64,000 nt of DNA from Setophaga petechia (Eukaryota > Chordata > Aves > Passeriformes > Parulidae): the NCBI GenBank assembly GCA_024362935.1, contig JANCRA010000025.1, positions 10,070,936 to 10,134,935 of the forward strand, written 5' to 3'. This document shows positions 1-12,283 of this stretch, piece after piece. The notes under the pieces were generated by a model. It made no database searches. It was not told where the DNA came from and saw only the letters and a program-made list of their open reading frames with translations. Position numbers and translations under genes: made by a program. Every line of letters starts with the position of its first letter. The first letter of the stretch is position 1.

Positions 1-537
1 CTCGTGGGTTTTTTTTCTTCTCCCGAGCGCTGCCTGCATGCTGCACTGCAGAAACATTTCCCTAAATATTCCCTCTAAATGCACTTGTGCTGGCTGGAGC
101 TGGATCCTCACAGGCAAACTGCAAGGCTGCTGCTGCTACAATGTTATAATATTTCATAGATCATTTATAAATATTGTTGCCAGGGCAAATAAATTTCTTC
201 GGAGTACTTAGTCTACTGCTAATAAATAGTTTATTTAAGCTTGTAAGAATGGTGACATTTCACTTGGAATATCTTTGGCCTCTTAAAAATTGTTAGTGCA
301 GGGAAGAAAAGGGGAAAAATAAACTGGAAAAAAATATGCAGCAGATCTTTTGATATTTTTTCCCCTCTGTTTTTGCTTGCCTAAAAGGGCCTTCTTGTCA
401 GACAGCATGTCTCTGTGTGAAGATATTACAGGGTTTGATTAATGCGGATTATTTACCATCTTATTTAGAAGATTATTCCCTCCTTTTTTCTCTTTCATTC
501 ATTTTTTTCCCTTTTAGAGCTGCATGCAGCTGAAATA
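1..537. promoter_or_regulatory. Possible conserved non-coding block at the left edge
   Basis: No open frame or repeat is recognised here. The stretch is AT-rich with homeodomain-like words (ATTTAT, TTATTTAAG, GATTAAT) and four CpGs in about 540 bases. At 176-190 it reads GTTGCCAGGGCAAAT, close to an RFX X-box (GTTGCC, two bases, GGCAAC) with the final C replaced by A. The mix of unique sequence and transcription-factor words is what a conserved enhancer often looks like. No conservation could be measured, so the call is an inference. Confidence 0.25.
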
Positions 538-2296
538 GTGCTTGAGCAGGTTGCCTCTCACATCAATAGTAGTAAATTAATTCCTTCTACCACTTTCCCC
601 TTTTGGGGTAAACATTATGGGCATGGTGGTAGCATTGTATTTGTTTATTTCTTGATGGTTTGGGGTAGGTTTAGATTTACCATTATTATTCATCTTGCTT
701 TTTGGTTAAAAAGGCTGGGGTTCAGATGGATTTTTAATAGTGATATGAAGACACAGACCAGAATGGTGGGGTTGTGTTTTGTTGGGAGTTTTTTGACAGC
801 TCAGCAAAAGTGTCAACTCTCAACTCTTTTCATTCAACTACTGAATTCACATCAAGAATAAATGCTAACATTTTCTTTCATGTGCTTCCCATAAAATGTG
901 TCATTTCATTCAGGCTCAGGAGGAGGTACAAAGCTGATGATTTTATTTGTGCATGTGTGGGAACATTGTAATTCTATTGCAATCATCCAGTATGGAAAGA
1001 AAAATAATATTCCATTGAAAACCTCCAGAGATTTTTGAACAGAGTCCTGTTTAAAAATTACAATCCCTGCAGTTCTAGAGATGCTTAATACCTCTCCTGA
1101 CAGAGTCCATGCCAGTCTCTCCCAGATGACAGGCAATCTCCAGAAGCTGTGGGAACAGGCAAGGAAAAACCTCAGCAAATTCAAAATATCTATAGGAAGG
1201 GGAATCATTTTATACTAAGGGAGTTAGTGGGCACTTGCTCAAAGACTTCTGGTGTAAAGAGCCTGGAAAATTTTGTACATACCTCAACCAAATCCCACAT
1301 AAGACTGGGAGGAAGGGAAACAAACCTCCCGTGTGCTCTTTAGCTGACAAATGACAGGGTTTCCAAGAGCAAAGCAGGAAATTCTCTGCACTTACTTACA
1401 AGTTTATGGCAACACAGGTGTACTCTCCTGCAGACTTTGGCCTGCACATGATTTTGTCATTTGAATAGGTTGGGAACAGAGCAGAGCTCAGCTCTTTTGA
1501 CTTGGATTTCTTGGTTCTGAATGGGTTTCCCCTCCATTCGTGGTTTCTGCCTCAGAATTCCATGAGCTTGTCATTTTAGTTGCCTGTGTAGGAGATTTTT
1601 TTGTCTTGTTTTCCTTTTCTTTTAATTTTTTCTCTTGGAAAATATCAATCTCTTAGCATGGCTTTCATTCACTTCCTTCCACAACACATTTGTTCTGTAC
1701 ATTCCTCTTGATCCCCAATGAACAGCAAGGATGGCATTGAAAGGCAAAATAGGAATTTTCCCTGTTGTGTCAGAGCAAGTGTCTAAATTAAAAGACAATA
1801 AAAAGGCAAATCTGTTTTTAGCCAGGTTTATACAGATTAAATTTTAAAAAAAGCTTCTGGTCCAGTATTCAGTAATGTGGCAATATGTGTGTGGATCACT
1901 TTGAGAGAATTTGCACAAACATCCTCTGCAAACTTACTGGTACCTTTTGATCTTCCAGCTCCAGGAAAGAGTACAGGAAATGGGGAAATGTCTCCAAAGC
2001 ATCAACACTGAAACAGCTTCAGTGGTAAAGCTTTAGGGTGGCTTTTCTTTGCAAAAATCTGGGTTCCTCTGCATCCCTGATATGCAGGGACAAGTCTCGG
2101 TGTAACTGAGAAACATGAGAAGCCTCTGAGCTGATTCCTGGCAGCTCTGCTGGTATTTTCCACTGCTCCTCATTCCCAAATGACCCCCCAGCTCCTGGAG
2201 GGGCCACAAGAGCTCAGCCAGCCCTGATGCTGCACCTGTGTTGTTTGCTATCCAAGGAGGGGGCAGGCAGGGAGCACAAAAGACTGCTGCAAACAG
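538..2296. other. Non-coding sequence, nothing recognised
   Basis: Ordinary unique-looking DNA. Short open frames occur but have no family resemblance, no splice-site context and no codon bias. No repeat family is recognised. Confidence 0.5.
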
Positions 2297-2373
2297 CAGA
2301 ATTACCTTCCAGCAGGACCTTCCATACAGAATTACCTTCCAGCAGTATCTTCCATACAGAATTATCTTCCATG
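2297..2373. repeat. 30-bp minisatellite, about 2.6 copies
   Basis: A 30-bp unit beginning cagaattaccttccagcag is present at 2297-2326 and again at 2327-2356, differing at two or three bases (gac versus tat in the middle). A third partial copy, 2357-2373, begins cagaattatcttcca. The unit length is a multiple of three, so the open frame crossing it repeats the peptide RITFQQ. That frame is otherwise unremarkable and is not called as a gene. The arrangement indicates two local tandem duplication steps. Confidence 0.9.
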
Positions 2374-5300
2374 TTTTCCAGGGGGTTTATTGCAAAACCA
2401 CCTTAGCCCCTTACCTGACCATGTTTATGTAGGCTGGGGACCCTTGCAGGAAGGCAGGATGCCTTCCAGCTGTTGATTTTTTTAATCTTTTTTTCTGATC
2501 TTCAGCGCATGCAACAAGCAGTATAATACTTTGTATGTGTGTTTAATATCAGTGGAATATTTTAGTTTGGACTTTTTCCTTTATGGGCTGCATAAAGACA
2601 CATTTTGTGAGATTTTAACTTCCCTCATAAAAGCCCTTGCTTGCAGCAAGCTGCATTCTACTCATAAAGCTGTCAAAATTGACAGATTCAGCTTTGATCA
2701 TAGTAACAAATCTGTTTGACCCCAATTTTTCAGAATCCCCCTTATACATAGGGGGAAAAAATCCTTGCACACTCCAAAGCTTAGGAAAAAATATGCTGTT
2801 GTATGCAAACATTTTTACTATTACTGATATTTGCTGAAGGAAACAGCTTGAAGTTTAACTGAGAACTGAATACAACAGGTCCTGGAAAATAACTTTTGTG
2901 TTTTCAAAGGGTGTAGGGAGATAGATATATTTGCAAAATTACTGTTTAGCCTATTGACATACACAGAGCTAATTCTTTAGATTTCAGTGATGTAATCAAA
3001 AGAGTGAGATTTGGGGATAAGTAGGTGTTATAACTTGTGTGTGTGGTAGATGTTATCAGCCTGAAATACTACAGATATTTAAAACTGCTGAATACCATTT
3101 CCAGCTATTTCAATGTGCTTCAGAGAAATAACTAATACAGGGCAGTTTGCAGCTGCAGGAGCCCAGGTGGGCCTGGAGCCAGGCTCTCACCTGGCTGGGA
3201 TCAGAGCTGATGGGGCTGAGCTCCTGCAAGCAGCTGTTCAGGGTTTCACTGCAAATTGTCACAAGTCCCAGAGCTGGAGAATTTACTTGGAAGTGCTGTT
3301 GTGTTTATCCAGAGGTGGAGAAGGTGGCTCTGCCTTTGAGGTACCTCTCAGATGACTGGGTTTAAATTTGACACTCACCTTTCACAGAGCTGACATTAAA
3401 GGAGATACGTCCTTTTTTTGGGTTGGGTTTTTTTTTATTATCCGTCCACGCTGCTGGTTTAAGTGAAAAATACTCTTAATCACCCAGAGAAGAGTAACAT
3501 TTTTCAAGATATTAAACCTACCCTATAAATACCTGTAATGCCAGGATCTTAACCTCAGGGACAGCATGGCAAATGCAGTTCAGGTCTGTTCTGCTCAGTC
3601 CTTCATCAGAACAGTGCTTTCTTTCTCTCCCCAAGTTTTTAATAGACATCTCAAGTTGAGATGACTGTCAGCACTTTCTTCTGGTAAGACTCAGTTTTGC
3701 TAAATATATATTCTACATTTGCAGCTATAAATATATACAGATACAGAGTACACACTTTCTGTAGGAAACCAGGTTCCATTTCTAGTTAATTTTCTGATTA
3801 ATTCAGCGTGTGTATATTGCTTTAATTCACTTTTTTAAATTTTAATTTGCATGTGTCCAGTTGTGAGAAATCTTTTGACATTTTACACGAGTCTACTTTC
3901 AGTTCCTGTGCCTCAGTAGCTGATGAGTTCATTTCTGTCATGTGGGTCTCTCTCTTGGTTGGGACTGAATCCTGTGGTTCTGAGAAGCAGACTCTTGTGC
4001 CTGGAAGCAAAATTAAACGATCTTTTAAAAAAAATCAGACTATTAATATCTCATTTAAATAATTAGTTGTATGCTTTTATAGACAGAAGGGGTTTTGCAA
4101 TGAAATTAAATGAGAAATAAAATCAAAGGCAAGTTAAGGCTATTTTCGTTTCCCCAAATAAACATACTCACATCTGTGCACGTCAGTGCTACATAGACTA
4201 CCAAGTGGAAGAGGTTTTGCAGGATTAGATGCTTTATGAGTATCTAGAAGACATTATTAAGCATTTTCTCAAAACCAGACATATGGCCCATGCCTCAGAG
4301 CCTCATTCTAACCACTACATGGTGGAAATTTCTGCTGTGGCCAGCTCATCCCTTATAACTGTCCACTAATAACGCTGTCACCTCTCTGTGAGACATCTTT
4401 TTATCAATCCCAGATGCTAAACCCTGTTTTTCCTTTGCAAAAATAGTGCCCCACAAGAAAAGCCAGAACCTTTTAAATGCCACAAGACTAAAAATTCTCT
4501 CAAGTTCAGGATAAGCCTGCCAAAGACAAGGTACCCTGAATTTAGACTCTGCAATTGAGCTGTCTCTGAAAAAAGAACAGTGGGTGTAAAAACATGTTGA
4601 AGGGTGCAGGAGCTTCATCTGGGCTTGTGTGTGGCTAAAGGAACTCTTTAAAGTAGAACCTGGGCAGCACAATCAAAACAACCCTTGGTGTTAAAAATAC
4701 ATTGCTGGCTTGGGCTTTTGGTGTGGCAGGACAAGGAGGATAATGCCCTGCTCAAAAAGAGAACTCCCTTTCAGCCATTTGGACAAAATCATTAACCAGG
4801 TTGCACGTATGTTTAGTCAGGGATCCTTTAGGCTTCTCTGAAGAATCAGACCCTTGTGAGGGTCTGAGGGATGTGGTGTTTGTAAAAGTCCTGTTCAGAA
4901 AACAACCAGCTATCCTGAGGTCACAGTGAATATCTTAAGATTTCTGTGTCTAAAATTGAGGTCCAGGAAGTGCAAGAGTGCTCTCTACCCATGGATTTCT
5001 CCTCCTCCAGAAAGAGGAATGACAGGAAGGGTGGACAGGTACAGAAACCTGAAGTTGAACTCACTGCTGCTAAACTCTTCTGTTCATTATCTTTATCAAG
5101 AAGTTCTATCCCCAACTTGAGAGAATTTCTCCTGAAATACAGCTTCCCCTTTGCAACTCCTTTCCAACACATGCTCTGACACAGTTAAAGCAAATCCTCT
5201 AAAAAAATCTTTGTTAACAGACAGTTAAAATTGCCCAGTGGTTTCTCATGCCTTTCCAAAATGCCTTGCTCAGCAAAGCTCACCCCCCTGAAAAACACAG

Positions 5301-6988
5301 AAACTGAGGAATCCTGGCATAAGCCAGGAGAACCTTAACTGTGACCCCCTGAAGTCTCAGTCCCTGGAATTGCAGGCATTCTCTCCAGATGAGTTCAGTG
5401 CAGTAGGTTTTTTTCTGAGCCTGATGCTCCAGAACAGCGTGTGCTATCAGCAGGCAAGCTGCAATCTTCATTTGTTTTTATTTTGCTTGGGGTTTTTGGC
5501 AGCAGAATCCCTGAATTTTAAACAGTGTCAGAGAGATATTTTGATAGGATTTAGAAAAAGATGTTGTAGTCATCCTTCCCCTTTCATTGCAGTCAGTTCT
5601 CTGCCTGGTGTATGAGGAGTGTATGCCTTACCTGGGCACCTCTGGAAGTTCAGACATTTGTCCCTTTCCCTGCCATCTCTACTGGATTTTAGCACATTTA
5701 GGGGAAAGAACACACCACTGGCAGGCTCCTCACAGTTGCTGACTGGGACAGTCACTTCATCATGCTCCAGTTTCTCTTCCTCCACCTCTTTTTGCACTCC
5801 TGTTTTCCAGCCCCAACAGTTCCCCCCAGGACCTTGTCCATGATGCCAGAAAACTGCAGTGTCAGCTAAATACATCTCTAGGTTTTTTAGGTACTTTAAA
5901 ATCAGCCCAATTTCAGCCTAAATTTCAAGGCTTTTCACTTTAGTTATGGCAAAACCAGAGTTCTGCTACAATCAGCATTTCTCCTGTGTTAAAATGGGAA
6001 GCAAAAAGCAATACTATTACTGCTCTGTTTCCTTCCAAATGTTTAATTCTTCATTGGCTGTGGTAAAGTGAGGCTTTAAAGTAACCTCAGTAGATACTCA
6101 GGAGAAACAGAGTTGTGAAATGCTGTGCAACATCAGGCCTTGTGTTTGGGAATATTCAGTTTCTCAGAAACCCAGGACATTTTAATGGATAAAAAAGTAA
6201 AAAAGCTGTAAGAAAATTCTGTTCCATCTCAAGTTCTTGTATGTGTAGTTTACAGGAGCAGTAATTTCAGGCATAGTTGTGATGTTTCTTGAAGTAAGGG
6301 CACAGTATCAGCTCTTTAGTTCCAAGATGGAGCATTGCCAGATCCTTTGAGTTAGTGCTGATGTTGGTAAATAATGTAGAGTTTTTGGCTAACCATACAG
6401 GTACAAATTTGTGGGTTAGACCAAAAAAAGCAATACCAGCACACTGACAGGAATTGATTCAGATGTAGATTCCCTAATAGTTGTGCTCTTGTTCCAGTCT
6501 TTCAGGCTGAAACGAAAGCTCAGAGCCCTTTTGATTGGAAGCAGAGATTTATGGTTAATTATAGCATTTCCCATGATTATATGTTTGTGCTTCAGTAATT
6601 GCTAGATGAGGAGGAACGTTGAAACGATTTTAGGGCTAGTGTGTTGCTCTACCAAAAGATATACCTCCAGATATCTCAGCATGGGCCCTTCCTTATTTCT
6701 TTATAAGGAAAAACACATGGCAAAAGTTCCACTCCACTGGTTCTTCAGAAAGGTGGCAGCAGGAGTTGGTGCTGCTTCTGCCTCCACTGCTTCTGTTCCA
6801 CTCCTTTTCTTCTACAGACGAGTCCCCCACCAGCCCCATCTGAAAAACAGTAGTGAAAAACTGAACAATGAGCTCAGCTCGTCCAGACCATGAGTTCTGC
6901 AGGGATCAGACAAAATATTTTACCATTGAGAGCCCAGTAGATTTGGTTATGATAACAGAGCCAGGTGCCCAAAATTCTGATGCTGTAC
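2374..6988. other. Non-coding sequence, nothing recognised
   Basis: About 4.6 kb of moderately AT-rich DNA. It contains short homopolymer runs (for example a T-run near 3430) but no recognised transposon, RNA gene or convincing exon. Open frames here are short and unrelated to any family I know. Confidence 0.5.
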
Positions 6989-7122
6989 GTGATAGAGTCA
7001 CAGCATGGTTTTGACTTGGGAGCCACATTTAAAGATCAATCCAGCAAGGACAGGGTGAGCAGGGTGACAGACAAGGATGAGCAGGGACATTTCAACTAGA
7101 CCAGGTTGCTCAGAGCCCATTC
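6989..7122 (-). mobile_element. CR1 non-LTR retrotransposon, short 3' fragment
   Basis: On the + strand the stretch reads gatagagtcacagcatggt, then ttaaagatcaatcca, then gagcagggacatttcaacta and gaccaggttgctcagagccc. These match, in order, the reverse complement of the extreme 3' end of bird CR1, whose consensus runs from the octamer tail into the accaggttgctcagagccc segment. The copy therefore lies on the minus strand. It is heavily 5' truncated, as most CR1 copies are, and diverged. A segment around 7045-7075 fits poorly and may be a small insertion or simple divergence. Confidence 0.8.
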
Positions 7123-9812
7123 TCGGCTTTTATGGTAATTCTGCCCTATATTCCAACTATATGATTGCACACTGCAAGATAAGAAACAGGTTACTAAATT
7201 CCCATCTTTGTTTCATAATCTGCAGCATAATTGCCTATATTTAAAAAGAAGATCCTATGAACAGTGCATTTCTCTTTTAAATTTACTCACAAGGAGAATA
7301 GTAAAAAGAAAACTACTGTGCCAGATGTTCAAATACTTTTTTTATCCCCCCCATCTACTACTTTCATGACCACGGAAACATTGCCTTGTTGGTTTTTTGT
7401 TGTTTTTTTTTAGTAGAAAAGCTAAAGTGAACTTTGATGAACTTAAAGCTAAAGAGCATATCAGATTTTAGATAAAAGTTCACCATAGCCATAACTGTGC
7501 AAGAGATGCAGCAATGAAATACAAGTACAGTTATGATCACAGAATCACTTGCCATGGTAGTCGAAATGAAACTCCTACTAGAACTACAGAATTTATATTT
7601 GCACATCCACTCCCCGAAGAGCCAGGGCAGTGACTTCCACAATCCCTACAGGACAAGTGTTGATGTCATACATGATCTGAGTACTTAAAAAACATAGGTG
7701 ATAAAATAAATGATGGTGATTGGACAGATGGCACTGCCTACTGGAGCAAGCCAGCCCAGGATCTCATTTATAAGATGTAAATTTAAGTCTGAGCTAACTC
7801 CCTGTACTGGATATTTAGAAGAAAATAATTTTTCCCATATAATTCATCCTCGAGCACATGCCTGACACATGTGCTCTTTTTTCTGGAAGTACTTGGTTCT
7901 CTCCACTGGCTGCTAAAGGAGTCTTGATATTGAGGGGATCCATCCAATCCCTGTGCCTGGTGTAGAAAGAGATACACTTTCTTATCAGCTGAGGATGATG
8001 TTCTCCCACTGTCAGCTGAGGCCTGGAGGGGAGCTCAGTCTTTACCCAGGTGGAAATGGTTCAGAATATGGTCTGGACAAGCTGCAAGAACCCTGCAGTC
8101 TGATTATTCCTCATCCTTTCTCTCTTGGCTGCTCAGGACATTGAAGTCAGTATATTTCTCTTTCCAAATGCATTTGGTACATTAAAATCTCTCTATGAGG
8201 TAAAGCCTCTCCTCACAGGCTGGAATTTTGCTCTTGAGATGTGGTCCTTGCTTGATAGTCCTGCGATTTTCTGTGCTTGCATTATGCTCCAGCACAGGCT
8301 GGGGAATAAGATTTTTCTCATTAATACTTCTGGCAAATGGTTGCTGGGCACCTTCATATGAAACTGCAAAACAGGATACAAAAAGCAAAGAGATTTATTT
8401 TAGGCTGACTTTAAAAAGAACCAAGCGCTATTTTTAGTGTGTTTACTACTCGTCAAAGGGATTTTCTGTTGTCTCAAACCCAGGCCACTGAGGTTTACCA
8501 CTGCTTGTATAACATTTTTTCAATAGTGCTGTTCCTTTTTCAGTAATTGGTGTGGCTTCCCATGGCTCCAGCAGCCCTGCTCTCCCTGGGCAGCCCGGGA
8601 GGGGGGATTTGCCCATGCTGGGGTGAGAGAGGCTGCACTTTCTGGGTCTGGGTGGGGTCCCTGTTGACTTCATCTGCCCCAGAGTCAAGCCCTGGACTGT
8701 TTTGGTTTCCCTAAAGCCTACTTAGTTTCCTGGTAGGATCCATTTCTAAATATAGCCCTTACACTGGATGCAGGAATGTTTACACATGCAAAGTCAGGCA
8801 AGGTAAACACTTCTAACATTTTTTTTTTGGTCGGTACCTTTTTAATGGAAATGAGTCTTGAATTATATTTGGCATCATCCTGGCATGCTGGAGCTAAATA
8901 CAGGGACTGTCTTCCTTTTTTGCTATCTGTGATTTCTAATTTTATTTTCATGTGGAAAGGGGTGATTTAGCGATCCTTCATTATAGGTGTGTTGGTCAGA
9001 GTGGATTTTGCATTCACCTTTTTAATAACACAGCCTTGAATGAATCTGTTGACATAAGCTGAGCAATTTAAAAATACATTTGAAAGTATGCAATGGAATT
9101 ATGACAGAGGGCTGTGCCAGAAAAAATACAAGCTCTTACTATGCTGTTACAGTTGCTTAAGCACACATTAAATACATTGTTTGCACTCTCTTTTGCTCTC
9201 TCTCTCTTTTTCAAAGAATGTATTGTAAAGTACTTTTATTTAGGACTATGCCATTATGTTAATGCAGCTTTGATCCTACTGATGGATTTCTTTTTTTAAT
9301 CCCTCCTGTGTATTTGTGATAAGCTCTGACTCGAGATTTGACGTAAGCTTGTCATTCTGTTCACATAAATCTGATTTAAAAGCTATTTGTGTGAGTGGTT
9401 TGCTTGAATTTTTTCAACAGGAAGATGTATTTGTGAGCAGGTTGTTATTTTCTCATAGAGTGCAATCATCTCCTCAGCTGGCACCTCTGAGGAGTAGTGA
9501 AGATTCCTCTTTGCCAGTCATAATGAAAAAGTCATCATGCTGTATCACACCTTGTGGTATTTTGTATTTACTGTTGTGTAGGGGCATAACCTAATTTTGG
9601 TACAAGTTAGAGAAAAAAGAAAACCTTTGAAAGAAACTGATATCTTTTTGAGAATCAGTATCCCTTCAGCAAGCTCCCTACAGTGGAGACTTTTACACCA
9701 ACACGAGTGACTGGTGCCCAGACAAACGGGGCCAGCAGTGGAGCAGTGATTTTGTCCTGCACTCCCCTTGTCCTTCACCCCCCATCCTGTGGCCTTGCTC
9801 TCATTTACCCTC
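7123..9812. other. Non-coding sequence, nothing recognised
   Basis: No repeat family or exon is recognised. A GC-richer patch lies at 8560-8690. The stretch 8960-9110 is AT-rich with homeodomain-like words but offers nothing stronger. Confidence 0.45.
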
Positions 9813-10592
9813 ACAGAGTCATACAATCATACAGTGGTCTGGGTTGGAAAGGGCCTTAAAGCTCATCTGGTTTCAAAACCCTCTACCATGGGCAGGGACA
9901 CTTTCCATTTTCCCAGGTTGCTCAGAGCCCCATCCAGCCTGGCCTTGGGCACTGCCAGGGATGGGGCAGCCACAGCTTCTCTGGGCACCCTGTGCCAGGG
10001 CCTCAGCCCTCTCACAGGGAAAAATTACTTCCTGATATCCAATCTAAACCACCCCTCTGTCAGTGTGAAGCCATTCCCCCTGGTCCTGCACTACATCCCT
10101 TGTCAAGAGTCTCTCTCCATCTTTCCTGTGGGCTCTCTTCAAACACTGGAAGGCCACAGTGAGGTCACCCCAAAGATTCTCTTCACCAGGCTGAACAATC
10201 CCAGTTTCCTCAGTCTTTCCTCCCAGGAGAGTTGCTCCATCCCTCTGAACATCCCTCTTGGTGTCCCTGCTCTGGCCTGGCTCCAGCAGCTCCCTGTCCC
10301 TCCTGTGCTGGGATCCCAGGGCTGGGATCTGCAGCTCTGCAGGGAGGGCTCAGCAGAGCAGGCAGAGGGGCAGAATCTCCCCTTTCCCCCTGCCCATGCT
10401 GGGAGATCAGCCCAGGGCATGGAGGTCTGTGGGATGGGCCATGTCCAGCTCTCACCACCAGCACCACCAAGTCCTTCTGCCAGGGCTGCTCCATCTGCTC
10501 ATCCCCAGCCTGGATTGCTCTGAGGGGCTCTCCTGAGCCAGGTGCAGCACCAGCTCTTGGTCTTGTTCAGCCTCGTGGGATTCCCATGTTGC
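9813..10592 (-). mobile_element. CR1 non-LTR retrotransposon, 3' portion including decayed end of ORF2
   Basis: The + strand starts at the CR1 tail (cacagagtcatacaatcat) and continues through the standard CR1 order: gggttggaaagggccttaaa, catgggcagggacac, gttgctcagagccccatcca, ccagggatggggcagccaca and aggctgaacaatcccagttt, then onward past 10500. It is therefore a minus-strand copy of roughly 780 bp, 5' truncated. Read on the minus strand near 10140-10260, the translation contains EERLRKLGLFSLVKR, matching the well-conserved C-terminal stretch of the CR1 ORF2 protein (endonuclease plus reverse transcriptase) after the polymerase domain. The reading frame is broken elsewhere, so the copy is dead. 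A 251-codon open frame on the opposite strand (9768-10523) is an antisense artefact of this GC-rich element. The right boundary is approximate, fading after about 10590. Confidence 0.93.
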
Positions 10593-11455
10593 TTTTGTTC
10601 TTTTCTTGTTTAAACAGAAGCAGGATGCTCCTTCAGGAACAGGCTTCATCCATAAATAACACAGTGCTATGTGTAGTCTGATATAGATGAAATTTGAGTG
10701 TTAATTTTGTCCGTAATGACAATATCTCCCCTATCCAGAGGTCAGGAGGAACTTGCTATTTCTTGTAGTGTATTCCTTCCTTGTACTGCAGCAGTACACC
10801 AGAGCCCCAGGTCCGCAGGAAGACACTTCACCAAGATAAAATAAAATGCCAAACGAAGCAGGGTCACCTTGTAGGAGCCATCCTTGCTAATGCTGAAGGT
10901 CCCTGTCTTCTCTGAGGGACCCTCTGTTCCCAGAAAGAGCTGAGGAGCTGAGCAGCACCAGAAGCAGCCAGATGGGAAGGTGGGCAATGTGAACCTGAGA
11001 CTTTGTCCAGTGCTCTAGAAAGTCCTGTGAATTGGAGATCCTGGAAAGAAATTTGGCATCAGAGCCAGGCTGCTCACACATGGTGAGTCATGGGGCTGGG
11101 AAGTCACAGACAAGCCTTGCCAAGAGTGGGCAGAGCCTGGGGAGCTCTGGATGGACTCCCTAGGAAGTGCAGGGCAGCAGTGTCCCCTCCCTCTTTCCAT
11201 AAGCCACAAGTTCCCCTGGGCTGGTCTGTGTGACATCCCCTGGTCAGCTGGGTTATTACTCTGGTTTGAGGAATATCCATCTCCCAAACCTCCACCAGCA
11301 GCCCTAATGGTGAGCACTGCTTGAACTCCTGTTGCTTTCTCCACTTCCCTGCTAATCCTGCTTTTCCTGCCCAGGGAGGGAGTTCTTGGGGATATTGGCC
11401 AGGGCTGGTGAATAAATGCACGGCATCATCCTCAGAGTGCTCTGGAAGGAAGCAT
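10593..11455. other. Non-coding sequence, nothing recognised
   Basis: Unique-looking, GC-moderate DNA. Two overlapping minus-strand open frames of about 105-109 codons cover 11015-11421, but they have no recognisable domain and look like chance openings in GC-rich sequence. Confidence 0.4.
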
Positions 11456-11905
11456 AATATTGGAAATAAAAATAGAACAATTGATTTGTGAGCTGAGCTC
11501 TACATTGACACAAAAAGGGTCACTGAAAGGGCTTTGCAAAAAGCAAAGGAGGATATTTGAGAAAGTGCCCAAGCTGCAGAAATGCTGAACAATGGGAGTT
11601 TAACTGTAACATGCTTAACCGAGCCTCTCGAACCCTACCCAGCAGTTGTGACAATGCGTGTCATCTGTTGACATGCAGAGAAAAATTGAAAACCCATTCA
11701 GAGCAGAGCTATTTTGGGGTGTTTGTTCCAGGCCCTGTGCGTGGCTCAGGCCGTGTGTGTGAATGGCTGCAGACGCCTCCCCAGTCAAGTAGCCGTGGGT
11801 TTGGCAATGAGCTCCCTCCCACTGGGAGATAAGGCAGTTTGTACCCTGTCAGTGACCAGAGGCAGCCACAAAACATTAGGCAGGCTCCTGACTGTCGAGG
11901 GCTGA
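11456..11905. promoter_or_regulatory. CpG-retaining unique block, possible conserved element
   Basis: About eight CpGs occur in 450 bases (for example aaccgagcc, ctctcgaacc, aatgcgtgtc, agacgcctcc, agccgtggg, tgtcgaggg), well above the surrounding DNA. No repeat is recognised. A 91-codon + strand frame covers 11557-11832 without family resemblance. Retained CpGs in unique sequence suggest slow evolution or lack of germline methylation. The regulatory reading is inference, and a small unrecognised exon cannot be excluded. Confidence 0.3.
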
Positions 11906-12010
11906 AACTGCTTGAAAACACCAGGGTCAGTCTGCTCTCAAACACACTGGTATTATCTCATTAGTGGTGGCATTTACTGCACAGCTCAGGGAGCAGAAAA
12001 GGGAGTTGTT

Positions 12011-12035
12011 AAAAAAGAAAAAAAAAAAAAAAAAA
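12011..12035. repeat. Poly-A tract
   Basis: A run of 25 bases is all A except one G at 12017. It could be the tail of an old retrocopy on the + strand, but nothing upstream is recognisable as a transcript or SINE. Confidence 0.9.
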
Positions 12036-12246
12036 GGCAAACAAATAGTATATGAAATCATTAGGTGGAGGGAATGGTGTTTGTACATGGGCTTTTTCTT
12101 TATTAAAGAAAGTTGTAGTTGTGCTACTAAGTGAATCATATACAAGCAGCAGATTATCACTTCCTTATCTTACCTCCAAATTACATTCTCCTTTCAGCTG
12201 GGAGGGAAAGAAGGCATTTTAGCTGAAGCTCAGTCTTTCTTTAAAA

Positions 12247-12249
<3 letters not shown>

Positions 12250-12277
<28 letters not shown>
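12250..12277. repeat. Poly-T tract
   Basis: A run of 28 uninterrupted T. It faces the A-tract at 12011-12035 across about 214 bp of unremarkable sequence. It could mark a minus-strand retrocopy tail, but the downstream sequence has no recognised identity. Confidence 0.95.

Positions 12278-12283
<6 letters not shown>

Noticed and set aside
8560..8690. GC-richer patch considered as a small CpG island
   Set aside because: It has almost no CpG dinucleotides despite its GC content, so it is not an island.
9768..10523. 251-codon open frame on the + strand
   Set aside because: It is the antisense of a CR1 copy. The sense (minus) strand carries decayed CR1 ORF2 residues, so the + frame is an artefact of GC-rich repeat sequence.
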